A stretch of 64,000 bases of DNA from contig CANLMI010000002.1 in assembly GCA_947492375.1 (NCBI GenBank), positions 373,529-437,528 of the forward strand, given 5' to 3'. Made by a program: the position numbers and the translations under genes. Below, one piece after another: positions 17,615 through 29,106 of this stretch (within the stretch, counting starts at the first letter, position 1; each line of letters begins with the position of its first letter). The notes under the pieces are model-generated. The model was not told the origin of the DNA, did no database searches, and saw only the letters and a program-made list of their open reading frames with translations. Source of the stretch: an uncultured Kordiimonas sp. GTDB lineage: Bacteria > Pseudomonadota > Alphaproteobacteria > Sphingomonadales > Kordiimonadaceae.

Positions 17615-18810
17615 ATGCCTGTACCAGTTACTTTCGTCAATGCAACACTTGCAACTATCCCCTTAACTGGCGGATACGGATTGATTGAAAACGGCGCTAT
17701 AGTCATAGAGAACGATAAAATAATTTATGCAGGTCCTCATAAGGATATTCCGGTCCCTCCATCAAATAATGAATTGATTGACCTTCGGGGCAGACTTGTA
17801 ACCCCAGGCCTTATTGATTGCCACACACACCTTATCTATGGAGGGTCACGAGCCAAAGAGTTTGAACTTCGTCAACAAGGCACAACTTATGAAGAAATAG
17901 CCCGCTCAGGCGGCGGTATCTTTTCCACAGTTAAAGCAACACGAAATGCATCTGATGATGAATTATTAACAAGCGCACTGACACGGTTAGACCAGCTTAT
18001 AGAAAGCGGTGTTACCACTGTTGAAATTAAATCAGGTTATGGGTTGGACGGCGAAACAGAACTGAGAATGCTTCGCCTTACACGCGAGATGAAAAAACTT
18101 CGCCCAATACGGATATCAACAACATTTTTGGGCGCACATGCCATCCCAAAAGGCATGACAGCAGATACATATCTCGACACCATCTGTATACCAACTTTGA
18201 AAATAGCAGCACATGAAGGCCTTATCGATGCAGTAGACGGCTTCTGTGAAACTATCGCCTTTTCCCCAGAGCAGATCGGGCGATTATTCTCTACCGCTCA
18301 AGAATTAAATCTACCCGTTAAACTTCATGCCGAACAATTATCAAACCAAAACGGTGCCAGGCTTGCGGCAAAATTCAATGCGCTATCAGCAGACCATCTG
18401 GAGTATATTAATGAGGCTGGCGTCAAAGATATGAAGGCCGCTGGCACGATAGCTGTTTTACTACCCGGTGCTTATTATTTCCTTAAAGAAACTCAAAAGC
18501 CACCAGTCGCCGATTTCAGAACTCATAACGTACCACTTGCCATCGCGACAGATAGCAACCCTGGCTCGTCCCCGATCACGTCTATACTTCTTGCCATGAA
18601 TATGGCCGCAGTACAATTTGGCCTTACGCCTGAAGAATGCCTGCGCGGCGTGACTATCAATGCGGCCAACGCACTTGGCCACCATAATATCGGCAGGCTA
18701 GATAAAGGCTGTAAGGCAGATCTTGTCATATGGGATACAGATCACCCTGCCGAACTCACATACCGTATGAACAATACCCCTATCTATCAGCGCATCTTTG
18801 GAGGAATTTA

Positions 18811-18811
<1 letters not shown>
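17615..18811 (+). CDS. hutI: Imidazolonepropionase
   Basis: A protein of 398 aa, the normal family length. It is an amidohydrolase-fold enzyme with metal ligands His70 and His72 in [12 protein letters not shown]. Further signatures are [18 protein letters not shown] and [11 protein letters not shown]. It hydrolyses 4-imidazolone-5-propionate to N-formimino-L-glutamate, the third step of histidine breakdown. AAGGA upstream supports the ATG at 17615. Its stop codon overlaps the hutH start by one base (TAATG), so the two are translationally coupled. Confidence 0.95.
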
Positions 18812-20337
<1,526 letters not shown>

Positions 20338-20368
20338 TGCACTTCAATACCAGAGAGATTAAAATATC

Positions 20369-22036
20369 ATGAGCCAACATCTTTCCAATACTCGCGAAAT
20401 TCGCCCACCAGTGGGCACAGAGCTGAACGCTAAAAGCTGGCTCACTGAAGCGCCGCTGCGAATGCTTATGAATAACCTACATCCCGATGTAGCAGAAAAT
20501 CCGGCAGACCTCGTTGTTTACGGTGGAATTGGTAGAGCCGCTCGCAACTGGCAAGCTTTCGATCAAATTGTTGAAAGCCTCAAAGCGCTTAATGAAGACG
20601 AAACATTACTTGTACAGTCCGGTAAACCTGTCGGTGTTTTCAGAACTCATACAAACGCACCTCGCGTACTTATTGCGAACTCAAACCTAGTACCTCATTG
20701 GGCAAACTGGGATCATTTTAATGAGCTTGATAAACGTGGCCTTGCCATGTACGGCCAAATGACTGCTGGCTCCTGGATATATATTGGCACTCAAGGCATT
20801 GTACAAGGAACATATGAAACGTTTGTCGAAGCTGGCCGCCAACATTACGGTGGCAATCTATCCGGCAAATGGATACTAACCGCCGGCTTGGGCGGTATGG
20901 GAGGGGCTCAACCACTTGCTGCTGTTATGGCAGGTGCCTGCTGTCTTGCGGTCGAATGCGATGAAACACGAATAGATTTTCGCCTTCGTACCCGGTATAT
21001 AGATGAAAAAACAGATAGCCTAAATGAAGCTCTGACAATGATCGAACGTTGGACTGAAGCTGGCGAGGCAAAATCAGTAGCCCTTCTGGCAAACGCCGCT
21101 GAAATCGTACCTGAGCTGCTTAAACGTGGCATCCGCCCTGATTTATTAACTGATCAAACCAGTGCTCATGATCCCATCAATGGATACTTGCCAGTAGGTT
21201 GGAGTATTGCCGAATGGCGCGAAAAACGCGAAAGCGATCCAAAAGCGGTAGAAAAAGCTGCCCGCTCAAGCATGAAAACACATGTTGAAGCGATGGTCGC
21301 CTTCAAAGAATCTGGTGTCCCAACATTTGATTATGGAAATAACATCAGGCAAGTCGCACTAGACGAAGGCTTAGAGGAAGCCTTTTCTTTCCCCGGTTTT
21401 GTACCTGCATATATTCGCCCCCTCTTTTGCAAAGGAATAGGGCCTTTTCGCTGGTGCGCTCTATCCGGAGCCCCTGAGGACATCTATAAAACCGATGCAA
21501 AAGTAAAAGAACTGCTTCCCGATAACCCACACCTGCATAATTGGCTGGATATGGCACGCAAACGTATCAGTTTCCAAGGACTACCAGCACGTATATGTTG
21601 GGTAGGGTTGGGTGATCGTCACCGCCTGGGGCTTGCGTTCAACGAAATGGTTCGAACCGGTGAACTAAGCGCTCCGGTTGTTATTGGCCGTGATCATTTA
21701 GACAGTGGCTCAGTTGCCTCCCCCAATCGTGAAACAGAGGCTATGAAAGATGGATCAGACGCGGTTTCAGATTGGCCGCTTTTGAACGCTCTCCTTAATA
21801 CTGCAAGTGGTGCAACATGGGTAAGCCTTCATCACGGCGGCGGCGTCGGGATGGGCTTTTCACAGCATTCTGGTATGGTGATCTGCTGCGACGGCACAGA
21901 AGACTCTAAGAGGCGCATCGAGAACGTGCTCTGGAATGACCCGGCAACAGGTGTTATGCGCCATGCAGACGCCGGATACTCAGAAGCCCTTGAATGCGCA
22001 GAAACGCATAAGCTTAATCTACCTGGCATCATCTAA
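20369..22036 (+). CDS. hutU: Urocanate hydratase
   Basis: A protein of 555 aa, standard for urocanase. The NAD-binding motif [12 protein letters not shown] is near residue 175. Conserved blocks include [13 protein letters not shown] and [14 protein letters not shown]-like wording ([17 protein letters not shown]). The C-terminal [18 protein letters not shown] is the urocanase signature. It converts urocanate to imidazolonepropionate, the second step. It follows hutH by 31 bp and precedes hutG by 17 bp in one rightward operon. Confidence 0.96.
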   Translation: MSQHLSNTREIRPPVGTELNAKSWLTEAPLRMLMNNLHPDVAENPADLVVYGGIGRAARNWQAFDQIVESLKALNEDETLLVQSGKPVGVFRTHTNAPRVLIANSNLVPHWANWDHFNELDKRGLAMYGQMTAGSWIYIGTQGIVQGTYETFVEAGRQHYGGNLSGKWILTAGLGGMGGAQPLAAVMAGACCLAVECDETRIDFRLRTRYIDEKTDSLNEALTMIERWTEAGEAKSVALLANAAEIVPELLKRGIRPDLLTDQTSAHDPINGYLPVGWSIAEWREKRESDPKAVEKAARSSMKTHVEAMVAFKESGVPTFDYGNNIRQVALDEGLEEAFSFPGFVPAYIRPLFCKGIGPFRWCALSGAPEDIYKTDAKVKELLPDNPHLHNWLDMARKRISFQGLPARICWVGLGDRHRLGLAFNEMVRTGELSAPVVIGRDHLDSGSVASPNRETEAMKDGSDAVSDWPLLNALLNTASGATWVSLHHGGGVGMGFSQHSGMVICCDGTEDSKRRIENVLWNDPATGVMRHADAGYSEALECAETHKLNLPGII

Positions 22037-22053
22037 CCCAACAGGACCTTAAA

Positions 22054-22989
22054 ATGCCTGCACTTCATATTTTACCCGAGCAATGGACCGGACGAACAGA
22101 CCCAGAGGATGGTGATAATGCTCTGCGCCTTCACCATTTTGAAAGCACCGAAGCGAAGCGTGCCATTATTGGTTTTAGGTGCGATGCGGGTGTAAAGCGC
22201 AATCAAGGGCGTATCGGCGCTAAAGAAGGGCCACAAGCTCTCAGAAATGCGCTCTCCAACCTTGCAGCCCCCCTAAACATGCGCACCTTTTCAGATCTAG
22301 GTGATATCGAGGTAACAGACGATGACCTTGAAACAGGTCAAGACTTACTTGCCGCACATATTACAAAAGCATTTTCAAAGTTCGAGCAAGTTATTGTATT
22401 CGGCGGAGGTCACGAAACTGCTTGGGCGAGTTATCAAGGGATATCCAAACACTTCAATGGTCAAAAGATTGGCATTATCAACCTTGATGCCCATCTTGAC
22501 TTAAGAAATACTGGGGAAAAAGGCCCCTCATCTGGCACTCCTTTCAACCAAATCAGACAGTCAGCACCTGAAAAGTTTGATTATCTCTGTATCGGTGTAG
22601 CCGAAGAAGCAAACACATTATCCCTATTTGAACGAGCCAAAGAATGGGGTGTTGAAATCATCAAGGATAAAGAGCTAATTTCAGATACCGAAGCCGCCGA
22701 TGCATCTATTTCTGCAATCGCGCGCCGTTCGGACCTCCTCTATGTAACAATCGATATTGACCTGCTTCCCGCTTACCAGGCACCCGGCGTTAGTTCACCA
22801 GCCGCGCGCGGTGTGCCTTTGGAAACAGTAGAACATCTGCTCAATCATATAATACATGCTACACATCAAGAAAACTGCTTTATTCCCTTAATAGACATTG
22901 TTGAATTATCCCCACCGTTTGACCGAGACAACATAACTGCAAAAAGTGCAGCTTTACTAATATGGCACTTTCTATCCCATTATTCATAG
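22054..22989 (+). CDS. hutG: Formimidoylglutamase
   Basis: A protein of 311 aa of the ureohydrolase (arginase) fold. The manganese ligands are visible as GGGHETAWA (His120), NLDAHLDLR (Asp145, His147, Asp149) and TIDIDLLPAYQAPG. In this context it hydrolyses N-formimino-L-glutamate to glutamate and formamide, closing the short four-enzyme histidine route. No hutF or N-formylglutamate deformylase is present, in agreement. AGGA lies before the ATG. No clear terminator follows. Confidence 0.92.
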   Translation: MPALHILPEQWTGRTDPEDGDNALRLHHFESTEAKRAIIGFRCDAGVKRNQGRIGAKEGPQALRNALSNLAAPLNMRTFSDLGDIEVTDDDLETGQDLLAAHITKAFSKFEQVIVFGGGHETAWASYQGISKHFNGQKIGIINLDAHLDLRNTGEKGPSSGTPFNQIRQSAPEKFDYLCIGVAEEANTLSLFERAKEWGVEIIKDKELISDTEAADASISAIARRSDLLYVTIDIDLLPAYQAPGVSSPAARGVPLETVEHLLNHIIHATHQENCFIPLIDIVELSPPFDRDNITAKSAALLIWHFLSHYS

Positions 22990-23198
22990 CGCTAATTGAC
23001 CAATCTATTTCTGCAAACCCTGTTACCCATATAACATATACGAAATACGCATTTAATTACGCGCCAGCACCTAAATAATAGTGTCAGCCGTTAACTAATG
23101 CACAGATGGTTAGACTACTAAAACCCTTTATTTGACACCTATCAAATAACGAATACTATAGACCTCTAATAAAAGCAGTGGGGCAGCTAGTTCAAAGT

Positions 23199-24254
23199 AT
23201 GACACGAGTAACAATCAAAAAATATTTTCTTTCTGCTTATGCCTTATGGTTCATATGTCTTTCTACGCCGCTAACCGCTGATGATAATTGTTCTTTCAAA
23301 TTCACCAGTGCCCAGATTGACCAAGACTTGTTTCTGGAACCCATTCCCGGAGCGAATGAGGATCGCGATTATACGATGGGCCTTTTCATCCGGTTTAATA
23401 GTTGCCGGAAGGGATCAAGCTGGTTTTCAGGGCATGAAGTACAACATTTATTACTGGATGCGCTATCAATCAGCGATTCACAAACACAGTTCAAATATAG
23501 TACAGTTTTTGAAAGCCTCACTTACACCCCTGATAACCTTGCAGCAGAAGCCCCTGTTTTTGAGGATAGGCCCTATAGCTCTATTCTACAGGTTACCAAT
23601 AATTTAGTCGCTTTTAAAAATGCAGCCAGTTCTGCGACAGAGGTTAGTCTCTCATTGGGTTTTCTGGGTTTACCTGTAAGTGAATGGGCGCAGTTAGGCA
23701 TCCACCAAGCACTGCGCGGCATTACTGGCGGCGAGGAACCCGTCGACCCTGAAGGGTGGAATAATCAGATATCAAACGGCGGTGAACCAACAGCAAAACT
23801 TGCACTGACATGGTTCTATCGCCAGAATCTACGGGCTAAATGGGTTGATATCGTTTATTCCACTGGCGCTAATATCGGTTATCAAACAGGCGTAAATTTA
23901 GGTATTTCAGCACGTTTCGGGCTTTTAAACAAGACAAAGCCTGTTTGGCAAACAGACCGCGCTGGCGGGTATCTTACCAAAAGAAGCCCCGAACGAGAGC
24001 TTTATGCAATATTTACAAACCGGATTAATTTTGTTGGGTATAATGCACTCTTACAAGGCCAGTTCAGAGGCAACCCCCATGAGCTCTCAACCTCAGAGAT
24101 CGAAAGATTTGTTTTTGAAAACTCTCTAGGTATTGGCTGGCAAAACAATAAAAGCGATTGGCTTTTTTCCTGCACAAGACGCACTTCAGAGTTTGACTTA
24201 GCCGAGCGGCGTAGCCACTTTTTTTGCGGTTTAAATTTTGCCCGATCATTATAG
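23199..24254 (+). CDS. LpxR-like outer membrane lipid A deacylase family protein (DUF2219)
   Basis: A protein of 351 aa from the ATG at 23199; a GTG at 23178 would add seven residues. A signal peptide is likely (YALWFICLSTPLTA). The opening FTSAQIDQDLFLEPI, then DRDYTMGLFIRF, and the segment LGFLGLPVSEWAQLGIHQALRG are typical of the LpxR/DUF2219 family, 12-stranded outer-membrane barrels that remove the 3'-acyloxyacyl chain of lipid A. The candidate catalytic histidine is in QLGIHQALRG. It stands alone, with 188 bp before the next gene. Enzymatic activity is inferred; some family members have no known activity. Confidence 0.75.
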   Translation: MTRVTIKKYFLSAYALWFICLSTPLTADDNCSFKFTSAQIDQDLFLEPIPGANEDRDYTMGLFIRFNSCRKGSSWFSGHEVQHLLLDALSISDSQTQFKYSTVFESLTYTPDNLAAEAPVFEDRPYSSILQVTNNLVAFKNAASSATEVSLSLGFLGLPVSEWAQLGIHQALRGITGGEEPVDPEGWNNQISNGGEPTAKLALTWFYRQNLRAKWVDIVYSTGANIGYQTGVNLGISARFGLLNKTKPVWQTDRAGGYLTKRSPERELYAIFTNRINFVGYNALLQGQFRGNPHELSTSEIERFVFENSLGIGWQNNKSDWLFSCTRRTSEFDLAERRSHFFCGLNFARSL

Positions 24255-24317
24255 GCGTTGGCAATATTTAAACCGTGAAGCCATATTAACATACTATCAT
24301 GCGTTAAGTTATTATTT

Positions 24318-24339
24318 CCATTATCACTGAAGATAATGG
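24318..24339. other. Intergenic hairpin
   Basis: CCATTATC (24318-24325) pairs perfectly with GATAATGG (24332-24339) over a 6-nt loop, 63 bp after the LpxR-like stop codon. There is no T-tract, so it is not a standard terminator. It may be an mRNA-end structure or a protein site. Confidence 0.3.
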
Positions 24340-24442
24340 TCTGGTTACGTTTAACACCGTATATATCCACTAAATAACGTGCATACTTTTTTAAGATATT
24401 TAAGTAATAACATTAAAATGCTTATTTATTTGGGGAAACATT

Positions 24443-25564
24443 ATGCATAGCAAAGAACCTATTAAACCCGGCGGTGGCCTAATTAGCGGGTTAATAGCAA
24501 ACTTTTTAGCAATTCTAACCTTCTTAGGCGTTATTAGCTTCCATTTTCCTGAATACTTGACCACACCTGATTTACGGGCGGTTTATGACATAGATATTAT
24601 AAGAAAAATGATGTTTGGCGCCCTTGTTATAGCAGGCAGTCTTGGCATGTTAAATTTCCTGCGCGGTAAAAGCAGGCGTTTGGGGCTTATGGCATGTTTT
24701 TTTGTTATCCTGTCCATCGCCCTGGGCGGGCATAGGGTTGAAGTCATTGATTTTTCCGATAACACTCCATACCTAGGCCTAGACTGGTTTATTCTTGACC
24801 TGCTTGGCTCCTCAGTTGTGTTTATATTGCTTGAAAAACTAGTGCCCTTCCGCAATCAATCAGTTTTACGCAAAGATTGGCAAACCGATCTAAATCATTT
24901 TCTTCTAAACCACCTGATTGTGGGCTTTGTGCTTCTAGCCTCTAATATGTTCGTACACACATATTTTAGCTGGGCGATTAACACTGACATACAGAACATT
25001 GTGAAAGACATGCCATTCATCCTTGAATTGTTTATCATTCTATTGGCAGCAGATATGATGCAATATTGGTCCCACCGCGCATATCATGAAATCCCTGTAT
25101 TATGGCGACTACATGCCGTTCATCACAGTATCAAGCATATGGACTGGTTAGCAGGTTCCCGCCAACACATTATTGAAATATTCATCACACGCTCACTCGT
25201 ACTTGTACCCGTTTTCGTTATGGGTTTTTCAAAAGAAGTCATTGATGTTTATGTTATAATTGTTGGTTTTCAGGCGGTTTTTAATCATGCAAATGTTCAG
25301 ATTAGTTTTGGCCCCCTAAAATATATCTTTGTAACACCACAATTTCATCACTGGCATCATTCTTCTGACGAAGCAGGCCTTGATAAGAATTATGCACTAC
25401 ATTTCTCTTTTCTTGACTATCTTTTTGGAACAGCTGTCAAGGGAGAGCAAGAATGGCCTGATGGATACGGTGTAGTTAGTGATTATGTTCCCAAAGGAAT
25501 TATCAAACAACAGGCATTTCCATTTACTTGGGACGGTACAAGTAAAAACAACAAGGCAAATTAA
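24443..25564 (+). CDS. Sterol desaturase / fatty acid hydroxylase family membrane protein
   Basis: A protein of 373 aa with four or more predicted membrane segments in the first 200 residues. The di-iron histidine boxes of the superfamily are HRAYH (211-215), HAVHH (224-228), NHANV (281-285) and HHWHH (302-306). Enzymes of this group hydroxylate or desaturate sterols, carotenoids or long-chain lipids at the membrane. The precise substrate cannot be told. GGGGAAAC lies before the ATG. The gene ends immediately before a strong bidirectional terminator. Confidence 0.85.
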   Translation: MHSKEPIKPGGGLISGLIANFLAILTFLGVISFHFPEYLTTPDLRAVYDIDIIRKMMFGALVIAGSLGMLNFLRGKSRRLGLMACFFVILSIALGGHRVEVIDFSDNTPYLGLDWFILDLLGSSVVFILLEKLVPFRNQSVLRKDWQTDLNHFLLNHLIVGFVLLASNMFVHTYFSWAINTDIQNIVKDMPFILELFIILLAADMMQYWSHRAYHEIPVLWRLHAVHHSIKHMDWLAGSRQHIIEIFITRSLVLVPVFVMGFSKEVIDVYVIIVGFQAVFNHANVQISFGPLKYIFVTPQFHHWHHSSDEAGLDKNYALHFSFLDYLFGTAVKGEQEWPDGYGVVSDYVPKGIIKQQAFPFTWDGTSKNNKAN

Positions 25565-25565
25565 A

Positions 25566-25605
25566 AACAAGCCCTTCATATATTAAATTACATGAAGGGC
25601 TTGTT
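25566..25605. terminator. Strong bidirectional terminator
   Basis: A perfect 14-bp stem, AACAAGCCCTTCAT at 25566-25579 with ATGAAGGGCTTGTT at 25592-25605, lies between two convergent genes that end at 25564 (plus) and 25616 (minus). It can serve both. Confidence 0.8.
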
Positions 25606-25615
25606 ATTCCACAAT

Positions 25616-28135
25616 CTAATCCATTGAGTATAGATTTATATTGTCATTCGCTCGCGCTTGTTCGATACGGAACTTTTGCAGGTGCCTGAAATATTGATAT
25701 AAATACCCCATTGCAATAAGGGTCAGTCCAAGACCAATAAACGATAATGCTCGTGCAATACCTTCAAGATGATTAAGGTCAAAAAGGAAAACCTTTATTA
25801 CAACAAGGCCTAATATACTTATACCAGCACGCCTAACGCCTTTGATATTCGCCTTCACACCCAACAGCAAAAGTAAAGTAGCATAAATCAGCCAGACAAT
25901 AGAATACCCATACCATTCCCAATCACTGATCGGGCCTTTCATACCTGTTGGATAAAAGAAATGATGAACTTCCAGTGTCAGCCAAACAAAGATCACCCCT
26001 AGAGCAATGCTACCCGAAATCAATCGAACGCTCTTTTCATGGGGTTCATTCGCAATTAAAGCCTTTAAGCCATAAAGCAAGCCGGGCACAAAAAACTGTA
26101 AAAGCAGCAAGTTGAATATAGGCAATGGGCCAACATTGACTTCCTGATACAGAATATTGTTATAAAGCCCACCACCAAAAACAAGCAGTGCAAGACTGGC
26201 AAATGATATCAAGTGACTTACAAAAACGAGAACATCATTATCATCACGTTTTGCACGCCAATACACCACCAAGCCAAATACCGTTAGGTTGATAGTCTGC
26301 AATGCAGCTTCCAATGCCTTCAAACTACCTATCAAAGTACCTGTGTCGCTCAACACGACTCTGAGTTCAAGCGTTACAAAACTACATAACAATAAAGCAC
26401 TCGCTGATATAAGAACGGAGACCAAAGCATCAGTAGGCGCTTTACGGTCAAACAACTTTGCCGCAACAAAAAGCAATACAGAGCCAAGACCATATGCGTA
26501 CCAAAGCCAATTAAATATAGGCAATGGCCCCTCGCCACCATATTCGAAAATTGAAATATTCAAGAATAACCTTATCAAAACGATACCTGATAAAACTAGC
26601 GCCAGCATTCGGATACCATTGATCGAAATCTGTCGCCAGAGATAGCCAAGAACAGCTACTTCGAGAGCAAGTGCAAAACTTAACCAAGCATCTTGCAAAA
26701 CCATAGCAAGTGCGATTGAAATAGCCGATGTTGCTCCCGCGATATACGTCGCGAGAGGCACTTGCCACTCCCTGTTGCCTTTTTGGTTAATTCTATATGC
26801 AACATAGGCAAAAAAACCTGCGAGCAAAAATGATACAGAGACAAAAGGAATATTGTTCGTGTATCCATCCAAACGCCAGAAATCGATCACAAGCACGAGA
26901 ATTGGATAAGCAGCCCCAACAATAGACCACAACCCTTTTCTAAACACATCCTTTAACCACCAATAAGCTGCGATACCAACAACCGTTCCCATACAAACGG
27001 AAGTGATCAGAAACACTTCAAAACCGGGAGCGTTGATTGGCAAACGAGCAAACGCATTCGCAGGTGTCTCACCAATATATTGAGCTAGGTTTGTTATTTC
27101 TGGTATATGCCACGTTGCGAGCAAAAACAGCCCTCCCAGCAAAGTGATCACAAGGCCAGCGTCATATTCTGCACCAGAATAGTTTTTCTTAAACTTGGGA
27201 GAGGCAGCAACAATCATTGCAAGGAAACCGCTGAAAGCGATAAACAAACTTATCAAGCTATAGTGTTCAAGGCGAACCATGGCAACTATCATAAAAGCGC
27301 AAAATACAGTCATAGTATCTGAAATAACGCTGATCACACTTGTGGCCGCAATGCCCATAATAGTTTTATCTGATGTTCTTGAGATACTAGCGCCTCGCAG
27401 CATCCACTGATTGACACCTCCTAATGATAGAACGAATAAGCCAACAGGAAGCATGTCGCCTACTTGCCAGTTTGTTGTAACCCAACCAACAATCCACGCA
27501 CTTGCTATCAAGAGCGATACAATAGTTACATCAACCCAACGGTTTTGCCGCGCCCCCCACAAACCTGCACCGACAACAGCTATTAAATAAGGGAAAAGGC
27601 CCCATGCACTTGGAACTTTGGCAGATAATAACACTGGAATGATCATACCAGCCATAAGTCCTAAGTATGCAAAATATTTACCATGAAACCGCGCAAGCCA
27701 CGAAGCTCCAAATGAAATAAGCGCAAGTATAATGAAGGCCGGTAGGAACGATATTAACTCATACAATGCATAGGCACTGTAAACGGACGCAAACAAAATT
27801 AACAAGCCAGATGCAGCCACAGAACCAGGCACATAACTCGGCCTATCTTTCAGCCAATTAACTGTTGGCTGTTTTCGGCGTACCCACTCGCCTGCGCCAA
27901 TTAAAAAAGTTCCTAATATTGCACCAAGAAAAACACGCACAAATGGGTGTAATAACCCAGCATCAATCGAATATTTGACAAGAAAAACACCGCCTAACGC
28001 AAGAGCAACACCACCAATCCATATCATCCACTTGGATGATATATCACCCTCAACCTGCTCTGGCGTGTCCGATGTAGATTTGCTCAACGGAGCATTAATC
28101 TTAGTTTTATTATTAAACTTAGTACCTTGTGTCAC
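25616..28135 (-). CDS. DUF2339 multispanning membrane protein
   Basis: A protein of 839 aa that is almost entirely hydrophobic, with well over 20 predicted membrane segments. The early wording WMIWIGGVALALGGVFLVKYSID, then GWVRRKQP, is the hallmark start of DUF2339 proteins. Their function is unknown. A soluble, charged N terminus of about 30 residues precedes the first helix. It is divergent from a TetR gene, and two TGAACnnnGTTCA sites lie between them at 28176-28242, so it is probably that regulator's target. Confidence 0.8.
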   Translation of the reverse strand: MTQGTKFNNKTKINAPLSKSTSDTPEQVEGDISSKWMIWIGGVALALGGVFLVKYSIDAGLLHPFVRVFLGAILGTFLIGAGEWVRRKQPTVNWLKDRPSYVPGSVAASGLLILFASVYSAYALYELISFLPAFIILALISFGASWLARFHGKYFAYLGLMAGMIIPVLLSAKVPSAWGLFPYLIAVVGAGLWGARQNRWVDVTIVSLLIASAWIVGWVTTNWQVGDMLPVGLFVLSLGGVNQWMLRGASISRTSDKTIMGIAATSVISVISDTMTVFCAFMIVAMVRLEHYSLISLFIAFSGFLAMIVAASPKFKKNYSGAEYDAGLVITLLGGLFLLATWHIPEITNLAQYIGETPANAFARLPINAPGFEVFLITSVCMGTVVGIAAYWWLKDVFRKGLWSIVGAAYPILVLVIDFWRLDGYTNNIPFVSVSFLLAGFFAYVAYRINQKGNREWQVPLATYIAGATSAISIALAMVLQDAWLSFALALEVAVLGYLWRQISINGIRMLALVLSGIVLIRLFLNISIFEYGGEGPLPIFNWLWYAYGLGSVLLFVAAKLFDRKAPTDALVSVLISASALLLCSFVTLELRVVLSDTGTLIGSLKALEAALQTINLTVFGLVVYWRAKRDDNDVLVFVSHLISFASLALLVFGGGLYNNILYQEVNVGPLPIFNLLLLQFFVPGLLYGLKALIANEPHEKSVRLISGSIALGVIFVWLTLEVHHFFYPTGMKGPISDWEWYGYSIVWLIYATLLLLLGVKANIKGVRRAGISILGLVVIKVFLFDLNHLEGIARALSFIGLGLTLIAMGYLYQYFRHLQKFRIEQARANDNINLYSMD

Positions 28136-28175
28136 GGTTACCTCCCTATTTGGTTAAGTGACAAAATACATTAAA

Positions 28176-28242
28176 TGAACAATGTTCAATTGTTCTATAT
28201 TGCGTCCTGTAACAATATTCAATATAAAAATGAACTTTGTTC
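28176..28242. promoter_or_regulatory. Two TGAACnnnGTTCA operators between DUF2339 and TetR genes
   Basis: TGAACAATGTTCAATT starts at 28176 and TGAACTTTGTTCAATT at 28231, direct copies 55 bp apart. Each core is a dyad (GAACnnnGTTC). They occupy the 127-bp divergent region between the DUF2339 gene and the TetR start at 28263. The second copy lies 20 bp upstream of the TetR start. The likely binder is the neighbouring TetR protein. Confidence 0.55.
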
Positions 28243-28262
28243 AATTTATTTGGAGAAACCTG

Positions 28263-28874
28263 GTGGGCAGACGGTCAGATCATAGTCGCGGTGACCTATT
28301 AAAAATGGCAATTGATGCTGCGGAGCGGATTGTTGAAAGTGATGGTATCAAAGGACTAACAGCCCGCAGGGTTGCTAAAGAAATCGGCTATTCTGTCGGT
28401 ACAATCTATAACTTATTCGATAATTTGGATGATCTAAACCTACACATGAAAGCGCGCACATTAGATGCAATGTATGAATTCGTAAAAGACGTCCCGAAAG
28501 GCAATGATGTCAACGAGGATTTTAAAGCATTACATAATGCCTACTTTGAATTTTTGAGGTTAAACCCCAAAACACTAGGAACAATTCTTGACCGAGTTAG
28601 CGCTGATGGAAAACCACTTCCAGATTGGTATTTAGAGAAAGTAGCAAAACCCTTCTCCGTTGTAGAATTTGCACTAACCCCTTATTTTCCTGAAGGAAAT
28701 AAAACAGAGGTTGAATATGCTGCACGCACACTGTGGTGCGGCGTTCACGGTATTGCAATACTGGAACTAGACAACCCTGTAGATTTTATTGGCCAAACCT
28801 CCGCCGAAGAAATGGCGCTTTATCTTATCCAAACGTTCCTTAAAGGTCTTCATTCACATAAATCACAAAAGTAA
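28263..28874 (+). CDS. TetR family regulator
   Basis: A protein of 203 aa from the GTG at 28263, chosen because GGAG at 28252-28255 sits 7 bp upstream; an open frame continues back to 28182 but would run over the operators. The HTH reads LTARRVAKEIGYSVGTIYNLFDNLDDL. The C-terminal ligand domain contains TLWCGVHGIAILELDN, as in the WHG-domain TetR group. It is divergent from the DUF2339 gene and probably controls both it and itself. Confidence 0.85.
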   Translation: MGRRSDHSRGDLLKMAIDAAERIVESDGIKGLTARRVAKEIGYSVGTIYNLFDNLDDLNLHMKARTLDAMYEFVKDVPKGNDVNEDFKALHNAYFEFLRLNPKTLGTILDRVSADGKPLPDWYLEKVAKPFSVVEFALTPYFPEGNKTEVEYAARTLWCGVHGIAILELDNPVDFIGQTSAEEMALYLIQTFLKGLHSHKSQK

Positions 28875-29106
28875 AATCATAAAATAAAAACAGATATCCA
28901 TTTAGACACTGCTTGCCAACTATCAGTTTTCAAACATACAGGAACAGCCTGAAATTTGAAATACAAGAGAATCTGATCTCATGTTTCAGGCCATCATAGG
29001 CTTAGGCTGCAATGGTCTAGCTGCCCTTTTTGATTGTAAAAGACGATCATAGCTATCAATAGCAGGTGGATTTCACCTATTTTAAAATCAAAGGTTGGAG
29101 CTTGTA

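Noticed and set aside
18730-18810. Extended N terminus for HutH
   Set aside because: The extra 27 residues lie inside hutI. GGAGG and the TAATG overlap fix the start at 18811.
24002-24370. Minus-strand frame of 122 aa opposite the LpxR-like gene
   Set aside because: It mostly shadows a recognised gene and has no conserved motif.
28946-28989. Inverted repeat GCCTGAAA / TTTCAGGC after the TetR gene
   Set aside because: The loop is nearly 30 nt and there is no T-tract, so it is not a convincing terminator.
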